Shown piece after piece: positions 34,735 through 40,741 of a DNA stretch of 64,000 nucleotides. The notes under the pieces are model-generated. The model saw nothing but the letters and a program-made list of their open reading frames with translations. It was not told the origin of the DNA and made no database searches. Within the stretch, counting starts at the first letter, position 1. The number at the start of each line of letters is the position of its first letter. The DNA lies in assembly GCA_958448165.1 (NCBI GenBank), contig CAUDCW010000004.1, positions 147,262-211,261 of the forward strand. Reading direction: 5' to 3'. Position numbers and translations under genes: made by a program. This stretch comes from an uncultured Oscillospiraceae bacterium (GTDB lineage: Bacteria; Bacillota; Clostridia; Oscillospirales; Acutalibacteraceae).

Positions 34735-34891
34735 GGAAATACCGAGTAAATCACACTGAAAGCTGTTAGCGCATCTTGCTTTAATATTTTCCGCCGCCTT
34801 ACACAAAAATTCTCGCAATGCGTCAGCGTTACTGCGATTGATTAATGTAATTTGTCGGCGCAAGATGCAAAAAGATATAATCATTGTTTCC
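34735..34891. mobile_element. MITE-like element, divergent copy 3, behind cas3
   Basis: A 157-bp diverged copy beginning GGAAATACCGAGTAAATC and ending TAATCATTGTTTCC. It begins immediately after the cas3 stop codon. Internal order matches the other copies, with several deletions and substitutions. Confidence 0.7.
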
Positions 34892-34901
34892 TAAAATAAT
34901 T

Positions 34902-34927
34902 CACCGCATAGAGCAGACTATGCGGTG
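34902..34927 (-). terminator. Hairpin ending the crRNA-like transcript
   Basis: A perfect 10-bp stem with a 6-nt loop, followed on the minus strand by the weak T-rich ATTATTTTAG. It replaces the second repeat a normal array unit would have and may protect the 3' end or terminate transcription. Confidence 0.55.
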
Positions 34928-34988
34928 AGCCAGATTAATAATATCCTCTTACTAATTTCAATCCACGCTCATTAATTGAGCGACATTT
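34902..34988 (-). ncRNA. crRNA-like RNA with one degenerate type I-C repeat (candidate)
   Basis: Read on the minus strand, 34984-34955 is a 30-nt degenerate CRISPR repeat. It starts GTCGCTC and ends GAGCGTGGATTGAAAT, both identical to the array repeat; only the loop and stem top are replaced, by AATTAAT, so a CGCTC/GAGCG stem remains. The 3' 12 nt needed for the crRNA 5' handle are intact. A spacer-like segment follows from 34954, then a hairpin with arms CACCGCATAG/CTATGCGGTG (34902-34927) and ATTATTTTAG. A -10-like TATACT (plus coordinates 34996-35001) lies just upstream. It probably matures through Cas5c. Confidence 0.6.
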
Positions 34989-35051
34989 CATTAACAGTAT
35001 ATCATTTTGTTTTTGGAAATTGTGAATTGATTGTAAATTTCGATTTCGTTC

Positions 35052-35080
35052 TTGACAATTTAAAATAAAATTTTTATAAT
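35052..35080 (+). promoter_or_regulatory. Consensus sigma-A promoter of the cas5c operon
   Basis: -35 TTGACA (35052-35057) and -10 TATAAT (35075-35080), both exact consensus, are 17 bp apart. Transcription would begin near 35087, about 28 nt before the cas5c ATG. It overlaps the candidate Cascade target at 35073-35092. Confidence 0.85.
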
Positions 35081-35092
35081 ATACTCATACTA
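35073..35092 (-). promoter_or_regulatory. Candidate target site of the crRNA-like RNA
   Basis: Minus-strand sequence TAGTATGAGTATATTATAAA compared with guide TAGTAAGAGGATATTATTAA: 17 of 20 identical, mismatches at 6, 10 and 18. The 3 nt 5' of it (35095-35093) read TTT, a variant of the usual TTC PAM. The site covers the -10 box and start point. Confidence 0.6.
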
Positions 35093-35114
35093 AAAAGAAA
35101 AAGGAGTTGATGCA

Positions 35115-35864
35115 ATGGAGAAGCCAATACATAGAAATACCGTTGAATTTTGTGTTCACGGTCCGTACGCGATGTTTTCCGACGTTCTCACAAGAGCGTC
35201 GGGAGAGCATTGCTCGTATGTGATACCCACATATGAAGCGCTCAAGGGTATTTTACACAGCGTATATTTTAAGCCCACACTAAAATGGGTGATTGACAGT
35301 GTGCGCATTATGAAGCCTATACGAACCGAACGCAAGGGTATTCGTCCAATCAAGTACGTCGGCGGTAACGATTTAGCGTATTATACCTACCTCACCGATG
35401 TCTGCTATCAGGTCAGAGCACATTTTGAATGGAACTATAACCGACCCGAGCTTGAATGTGACCGCAACGAGCATAAGCACCACAACATAGCAAGGCGTAT
35501 GATAAAAAGAGGCGGCAGACGTGATGTTTTTCTCGGCTGCCGTGAATGTCAGGCGTATGTTGAACCCTGCGTATTCGGTGAGGGCAAGGGCCATTACGAC
35601 GGCAGCGGAGAAATCAGGTACAGCCTTATGTATCATGGGATCACATACGCTGACGAAGCTGAGAACCCCGAGGATAAGGGCAAAATGACGGTGCGCTTCT
35701 GGCAACCGACAATGGTAAACGGCGTGATTGATTTTATTGAACCAAAGGACTGCACAATCAAAAGACATATCAAGAATATGGAGATTAAGCCGTTCGGCAG
35801 GGAGCATAACAATTTCAGCGGACTTGATGAATTTGTCGGAGGTGAAGCTGATGAGCTGGACTGA
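35115..35864 (+). CDS. cas5c: Cas5c (Cas5d), crRNA-processing Cascade subunit
   Basis: A 249-residue RAMP protein. In type I-C systems Cas5c replaces Cas6: it cuts the repeat at the base of its hairpin and stays in Cascade. Family features: VEFCVHGPYAMFSDVLTRASGEHCSYVIPTYEALKGIL at the N-terminus, and the EHKHHNIARRMIKRGGRRDVFLGCREC stretch, whose Lys-His probably corresponds to the catalytic pair described for other Cas5d proteins. SD AAGGAG lies 8-9 nt before ATG. It overlaps cas8c by 14 nt. Confidence 0.95.
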   Translation: MEKPIHRNTVEFCVHGPYAMFSDVLTRASGEHCSYVIPTYEALKGILHSVYFKPTLKWVIDSVRIMKPIRTERKGIRPIKYVGGNDLAYYTYLTDVCYQVRAHFEWNYNRPELECDRNEHKHHNIARRMIKRGGRRDVFLGCRECQAYVEPCVFGEGKGHYDGSGEIRYSLMYHGITYADEAENPEDKGKMTVRFWQPTMVNGVIDFIEPKDCTIKRHIKNMEIKPFGREHNNFSGLDEFVGGEADELD

Positions 35865-37713
35865 TGAACTGTATAAGGTTTATGAAAATAACTTCGGCAG
35901 AGATGACTGCGGAGATAAGCTGCTTCCAATTTCACACTCAACAGCAAACGCACAGATTGAAATTACGCTGAGCGAGAACGGAGATTTTGTCGATGCCCGT
36001 GCGCTTGATAAGGCAGAGCAGGTGACTGTTATTCCGGTTACTGAGGATTCAGGTGCACGAAGCAACGGCGTTGTTCCAATGCCGTTTGCAGACAAGCTTG
36101 TTTACATAGCGGGTGACTACGGCAGTTATGCAACGGGCAAGCGTGCAGATAATTCGGATTATTTCTCTGCTTATATGCAGCAGCTTAAAAGCTGGTGCAG
36201 CAGCGAGCATTCTCACCCTGCGGTAAAGGCAGTTTGCGCCTATCTTGACAAAGCCTGCATTATGAAAGATTTGATTGACAGCGGCGTTTTGAAAATTGAC
36301 GGAGAAACAGGGAAGCTTGACAAAAGCAAAATAACGGGAATTGCGCAGGAGGACGCATTTGTGAGATTCCGTGTGAATTACAGCGATATCTTGCGTGAAA
36401 ACAGAACATGGCTTGATGAAAGCCTTTATAGCAGCTTTATTGCGTATAACGATGAAGCTATGGACTATATACAGCTTTGCTATGCAACAGGGAAAATTCT
36501 GCCCTGCACATACAAGCATCCAAAAAAAATCCGCAATGCAGGCGATAACGCAAAGCTTATCTCAACAAATGATGAAAGCGGTTTTTCTTTTCGAGGCAGA
36601 TTTTCAAATAAAGAGGAAGCACTTTCCGTAAGCTATGATTTCTCGCAGAAAATGCACAACGCTCTTAAATGGCTTATCGCAAGGCAGGGTATGAGCTTTG
36701 AAAATTCGTTGACGGTCGTTGTTTGGGCAAGCGCACTGGAACAGCTGCCTGATATACGAAAAAGCTTTTCAGACTGTTGGGATGAGGAATTCCCCGAGTA
36801 TCAGCAACAATTGCCCGATACCGAAGCAGAATACAAATCACAGCTCAAAAAGATGATATTCGGATATAAGGATAAGCTTGATATCAACTCAAAGGTTATG
36901 ATAATGGGTCTTGATGCGGCGACAACCGGCAGACTTTCAATATCAATGTATTGTGAGCTTGACGGCTCTGAATTTTTGCATAACCTCGAAAGCTGGCACA
37001 GCACAATTTCGTGGAAACGCTTCAATCCTAAGACGGGTAATGCCGGTGTGAATTCTTTCAGCGTTTATGAGATTGCTAAATGTGCATACGGCACCGAACA
37101 AAACGGTGAAATTAAGTGTAAGTCCGAGATTCTCACTGATACGGTAATGCGTCTTATACCCTGTATTACTCAGGACAGAAGATTGCCGGAGGATATAATG
37201 AGAAGCCTGTTTATTAAAGCGTCAAATCCCCTTGCGTACGAAAAAGGATATAATCACCGTTTAGTGCTCGAAGTAGCCTGCGGTGTAATCAGAAAAATAA
37301 ATCTTGAAAAAAAGAAAGGAGTTACAAGTATGTCTCTTGATTGTAACAATACAGACAGAAGCTATCTCTTCGGCCGTTTGCTCGCCGTTGCCGATAAGGC
37401 AGAGAACGACTCTTATGATTTAGCGGATAGAGGAAAGAGAGTTACGAACGCAAAACGCTATTGGAATAATTTTGCATCACGGCCATATCGCACTTGGCAG
37501 GTTATAGAGGAACGATTAAGACCGTATCTTGACAAGCTGGGAGTATATGCTGTCCGATATGAAAAACTCATTCAGGAAATAACCGACAAGATGAGCTTTG
37601 ATGATTTTACATCATCTGCAGCTCTTGAACCTGCATATTTGCTCGGTTATCACAATCAGTTAAGCGAATTGTACACACGAAAAGATAATACGGAAAATAC
37701 AGAGGAGGACTAA
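35851..37713 (+). CDS. cas8c: Cas8c (Csd1), large subunit of type I-C Cascade
   Basis: A 620-residue Csd1-family protein: it starts MSWTDELYKVYENNFG and contains PMPFADKLVYIAGDYGSYATGKRADNSDYF, VVVWASALEQLPDI and MIMGLDAATTGRLSISMYCEL. It recognises the PAM. ATG at 35851 has GGAGG about 7 nt upstream; the longer frame back to 35728 is a shadow of cas5c. The C-terminal third contains an internal start (37330) for the small subunit. Confidence 0.95.
   Translation: MSWTDELYKVYENNFGRDDCGDKLLPISHSTANAQIEITLSENGDFVDARALDKAEQVTVIPVTEDSGARSNGVVPMPFADKLVYIAGDYGSYATGKRADNSDYFSAYMQQLKSWCSSEHSHPAVKAVCAYLDKACIMKDLIDSGVLKIDGETGKLDKSKITGIAQEDAFVRFRVNYSDILRENRTWLDESLYSSFIAYNDEAMDYIQLCYATGKILPCTYKHPKKIRNAGDNAKLISTNDESGFSFRGRFSNKEEALSVSYDFSQKMHNALKWLIARQGMSFENSLTVVVWASALEQLPDIRKSFSDCWDEEFPEYQQQLPDTEAEYKSQLKKMIFGYKDKLDINSKVMIMGLDAATTGRLSISMYCELDGSEFLHNLESWHSTISWKRFNPKTGNAGVNSFSVYEIAKCAYGTEQNGEIKCKSEILTDTVMRLIPCITQDRRLPEDIMRSLFIKASNPLAYEKGYNHRLVLEVACGVIRKINLEKKKGVTSMSLDCNNTDRSYLFGRLLAVADKAENDSYDLADRGKRVTNAKRYWNNFASRPYRTWQVIEERLRPYLDKLGVYAVRYEKLIQEITDKMSFDDFTSSAALEPAYLLGYHNQLSELYTRKDNTENTEED
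37330..37713 (+). CDS. cas11c: Cas11c small subunit from an internal start within cas8c
   Basis: An in-frame ATG at 37330, preceded by AAAGGAG (37314-37320) at 9 nt, would produce a 127-residue protein, MSLDCNNTDRSYLFGRLLAVADKAE..., identical to the Cas8c C-terminus and mostly helical. Internally translated Cas11 subunits are established for type I-C systems, where no separate small-subunit gene exists, as here. The strong internal SD is direct support; expression is not shown. Confidence 0.8.
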   Translation: MSLDCNNTDRSYLFGRLLAVADKAENDSYDLADRGKRVTNAKRYWNNFASRPYRTWQVIEERLRPYLDKLGVYAVRYEKLIQEITDKMSFDDFTSSAALEPAYLLGYHNQLSELYTRKDNTENTEED

Positions 37714-37716
37714 ATA

Positions 37717-38577
37717 ATGAATACGCTTCAGAACAAAATTGATTTTGCGGTTATTATCACCGCAACAAACGCAAACCCCAACGGTGATCCATTGGGCGGA
37801 AACCGTCCCCGTGAAAACTTTGACGGCTACGGCGAAATCTCGGATGTATGTATCAAAAGAAAGATAAGAAACCGTTTGCAGGATATGGGTGAAAAGATTT
37901 TTGTGCAGTCAGACGACCGCTGTGACGATGGCTGCGACAGCCTGAGAAAACGAGCAGAGAGTAACGAAGCTTTGAAAAAGATCAGCAAGGGTAAAAATAC
38001 AAACCGAGATGAATACGCAAGAGTAGCCTGTGAAGAGTGGATTGATGTGCGCAGCTTCGGTCAGGTGTTCGCTTTCAAGGGAGTTGATGTTTCAGTAGGA
38101 GTTAGAGGTCCGGTGACCGTTCAGCAGGCTGTAAGTGCTGACCCTGTTAACATAGTAAGTATGCAGATCACAAAAAGCGTAAACGGCGAAAAGGACAAGG
38201 CAGGTAAGTCCTCAGACACAATGGGAATGAAGCACAGAGTTGAATTCGGTTTGTATGTGATTAAGGGAAGTATAAATTGCCAGTTAGCCGAGAAAACCGG
38301 CTTTACCGAAGAGGACGCTGAAAAAATCAAGGAAGCCCTTAATACACTCTTTGAAAATGACTGTTCCTCAGCACGTCCGGAGGGCAGTATGGAGGTTTGC
38401 CGCCTTTACTGGTGGAAGCACGACTGCAAAACACCAAAGAACTCGTCGGCAAAGGTTCACCGTTCGCTGAAAGTTAAGCTTAAAGAGGGTGTAAGCAAGG
38501 CAAGCTCATTTGATGATTATGACATTACGCTTGATGAGCTTGACGGAGTTAAACCGGAAATTTATGAACTGAGATGA
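37717..38577 (+). CDS. cas7c: Cas7c (Csd2), backbone subunit of type I-C Cascade
   Basis: A 286-residue RAMP backbone protein that coats the crRNA spacer. Family landmarks: IDFAVIITATNANPNGDPLGGNRPRENFDGYG, the GEISDVCIKRKIRNRL stretch, EWIDVRSFGQVFAFKG and TMGMKHRVEFGLY. It is 3 nt after cas8c and overlaps cas4 by 4 nt (ATGA), so the operon is tightly coupled. Confidence 0.96.
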   Translation: MNTLQNKIDFAVIITATNANPNGDPLGGNRPRENFDGYGEISDVCIKRKIRNRLQDMGEKIFVQSDDRCDDGCDSLRKRAESNEALKKISKGKNTNRDEYARVACEEWIDVRSFGQVFAFKGVDVSVGVRGPVTVQQAVSADPVNIVSMQITKSVNGEKDKAGKSSDTMGMKHRVEFGLYVIKGSINCQLAEKTGFTEEDAEKIKEALNTLFENDCSSARPEGSMEVCRLYWWKHDCKTPKNSSAKVHRSLKVKLKEGVSKASSFDDYDITLDELDGVKPEIYELR

Positions 38578-39245
38578 TGTATAACGAAGATGAGTATCTG
38601 ATGCTTTCAGGAATACAGCATTTTGTGTTTTGCCGAAGACAGTGGGCGTTAATTGATATCGAGCAGCAGTGGGCAGAGAACCTGCGCACTGCTGATGGTG
38701 CTGCTATGCACAAAAATGTTCACGACAGCGGCTTTAACGAAAAAAGAGGAAATCTGATTGTAGCAAGAGCTATGGCGGTTTCATCACCCCGTTTAGGTCT
38801 GAGCGGTGAATGTGATGTCGTAGAGTTCCGCCGAGATGAAAACGGGGTTGAAATTTTCGGAAGGGACGGAAAGTACACGGTAACTCCTGTTGAATACAAA
38901 CGAGGTAAAGCAAAAGCCGATGAAAGCGATATAATGCAGCTTACTGCACAGGCAATGTGCCTTGAAGATATGCTTTGCTGTGATGTGCCTTTCGGATATT
39001 TGTATTATGGCGAAACAAAAAAGCGTGTAAAGGTTGAAATAACAGAAGAAATAAAAGCCCGTACACAAAATATGATTGAGGAGATGCATACGCTTTATAA
39101 GCGAAAGCATACGCCTAAGGTCAGAAGAACAAAGTCGTGTAACGCCTGTTCACTGAAAAATATCTGCCTGCCGGTGATTTGCGGCGCTAAAAAAGCGTCG
39201 GACTATATGGAGGATATGATTGGCACAACGGAGGAACAAATATAA
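38574..39245 (+). CDS. cas4: Cas4 nuclease (adaptation)
   Basis: A 223-residue RecB-like Cas4 that trims prespacers and helps select those with a PAM. The Fe-S cysteines are FCRRQW near residue 22 and the C-terminal CNACSLKNICLPVIC; the nuclease core has VTPVEYKRGKAKADESDIMQLTAQAMCLE (motif II/III with Lys). Start is ATG at 38574 or 38577; either fits the ATGATG overlap with cas7c. Confidence 0.95.
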   Translation: MMYNEDEYLMLSGIQHFVFCRRQWALIDIEQQWAENLRTADGAAMHKNVHDSGFNEKRGNLIVARAMAVSSPRLGLSGECDVVEFRRDENGVEIFGRDGKYTVTPVEYKRGKAKADESDIMQLTAQAMCLEDMLCCDVPFGYLYYGETKKRVKVEITEEIKARTQNMIEEMHTLYKRKHTPKVRRTKSCNACSLKNICLPVICGAKKASDYMEDMIGTTEEQI

Positions 39246-40276
39246 TGAAAAAGCTTTTGAATACTTTATATATTACCACTCCGGACAGATATCTTTCCCT
39301 TGACGGTGAGAATGTTGTCATTCTTGATTCCAAAGTTGAAATAGGGCGTGTGCCATTACACAATATTGACGGAATTGTAACTTCCGGATATACCGGCGCA
39401 AGTCCTGCGTTAATGGGAAAATGTGCAAAAGAGGGTAAATCCATTGTGTTTATGAGCCAAAGCGGCAGGTTCCTTGCAAGAACGCAGGGCGAGGTCAACG
39501 GGAATGTGCTGCTGAGAAGACAACAGTACCGTTTTGCCGATGAACCTGACACAAGCCTCAAAATTGCAAAAAATATGGTGCTAGGCAAGCTTTACAATAG
39601 CCGCTGGGTATTGGAGCGCACCGTGCGTGACCATGAATTAAGAATTGATAAAGAAAAGTTTAAACGCAAATCCGAATTTATAAGGAATTCGATAATAAAG
39701 GCGAAAAACGCCGGAGATATGGATGAACTCAGAGGTATTGAGGGCGAAGCCGCCTCAGTTTATTTTTCTGTTTTCGATGATATGATTTTGCAGCAAAATG
39801 AGGATTTCTATTTCAGGATAAGGAGTAAAAGACCTCCGCTTGACAGGGTCAATGCTATGCTGTCATTTGCCTACTCGCTTGCAACCGGAATGTGTGCTTC
39901 GGCGCTTGAAGCGGTTGGACTTGATCCGTATGTAGGATTTATGCATACCGATCGCCCGGGAAGATGCTCTCTTGCACTTGATCTGATTGAAGAGTTCAGA
40001 GCGCTGATGTGTGACAGATTTGTTTTGATGTTAATTAATAAGCGTGTGATAAACGCAGATGACTTTGAACAACGTGAAGACGGAGCTGTACTTCTTAAAG
40101 ATAACGGCAGAAAGAAATTTTTTACCTCATGGCAGAACAGAAAACGTGATGAAATTAAGCATCCCTTTCTTGAAGAAAAGGTTGAATGGGGAATGCTGCC
40201 GTATGTTCAGGCTTTGCTTCTTGCCAGGTTTATCAGAGGTGATTTGGATTGTTATCCTCCTTTTATGTGGAAGTGA
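39245..40276 (+). CDS. cas1: Cas1 integrase (type I-C)
   Basis: A 343-residue spacer integrase. The three metal-binding residues are visible as Glu in RGIEGEAASVYFSVFDD, His in VGFMHTDRPGRCSLALDLIEEFR and Asp/Glu in the same helix; the N-terminal beta domain contains TPDRYLSLDGENVVIL. The ATG follows GGAGG by about 8 nt and overlaps the cas4 stop. Confidence 0.96.
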   Translation: MKKLLNTLYITTPDRYLSLDGENVVILDSKVEIGRVPLHNIDGIVTSGYTGASPALMGKCAKEGKSIVFMSQSGRFLARTQGEVNGNVLLRRQQYRFADEPDTSLKIAKNMVLGKLYNSRWVLERTVRDHELRIDKEKFKRKSEFIRNSIIKAKNAGDMDELRGIEGEAASVYFSVFDDMILQQNEDFYFRIRSKRPPLDRVNAMLSFAYSLATGMCASALEAVGLDPYVGFMHTDRPGRCSLALDLIEEFRALMCDRFVLMLINKRVINADDFEQREDGAVLLKDNGRKKFFTSWQNRKRDEIKHPFLEEKVEWGMLPYVQALLLARFIRGDLDCYPPFMWK

Positions 40277-40280
40277 TATT

Positions 40281-40571
40281 GTGTTAGTGTTGATTACATA
40301 TGATGTAAATACCGAAACAAAAGAAGGAAGAAAAAGATTGCGCAGAGTGGCAAAGCTTTGTGTTGATTACGGTGTAAGAGTTCAGAATTCTGTATTTGAA
40401 TGTATTCTTGATGCGGCACAATGCAGAAAGCTGAAGCATATGCTCGAGAAAGAAATTGATATCAGCAAGGATAGTCTTCGTTTTTATTATCTTGGCGATA
40501 AATACAAAACGAAGATTGAACATCTGGGCACAAAAGCAGCTTTAAATGTTGAGCAGCCGCTGATATTTTAG
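40281..40571 (+). CDS. cas2: Cas2 (type I-C)
   Basis: A 96-residue ferredoxin-like partner that bridges two Cas1 dimers. It begins VLVLITYDVNTETKEGRKRLRRVAKLC, the hallmark of Cas2, and ends with the AALNVEQPLIF tail common in type I-C. GTG at 40281, 4 nt after the cas1 stop, is chosen; the longer frame back to 40059 is inside cas1. The array leader follows directly. Confidence 0.93.
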   Translation: MLVLITYDVNTETKEGRKRLRRVAKLCVDYGVRVQNSVFECILDAAQCRKLKHMLEKEIDISKDSLRFYYLGDKYKTKIEHLGTKAALNVEQPLIF

Positions 40572-40741
40572 TGCGAATGGCAGTTGCACATTGAAAGAAC
40601 GTGATATTCGCACTGGGTAATATTCTCTTGAAGAAGAAAGAGTATAACGCTTTTTCTGGTTACTAATAGTATTTATTAACAAATTGTCAAAACTATGCAA
40701 TGCTTGCAGTACAGTATATCTCAGACTTGTGTAGTTTTGCT
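40572..40741 (+). promoter_or_regulatory. CRISPR array leader
   Basis: A 170-nt AT-rich segment between cas2 and the first repeat, which should hold the array promoter and integration signals. No exact promoter consensus could be fixed; TTGTCA (40684-40689) is one possible -35. Its position next to cas2 and the degenerate repeat at the other end show that this is the newer, leader side. Confidence 0.7.

Noticed and set aside
34955..34984. Degenerate repeat as a remnant of a second ordinary CRISPR array
   Set aside because: There is only one repeat, the changed part is confined to the loop with the stem kept, and its guide fits the cas promoter; decay would not preserve the 3' 16 nt exactly. 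It remains the main alternative.
34991..35003. Shared ACAGTATATC between the region upstream of the degenerate repeat and the array leader (40711-40720)
   Set aside because: The shared word is in opposite orientation relative to the repeats, short and AT-rich; probably chance.
34902..35114. CreT-like toxin gene next to the crRNA-like RNA
   Set aside because: No small toxin-like frame with a ribosome binding site was seen in this gap, so a regulatory rather than addiction role is preferred.
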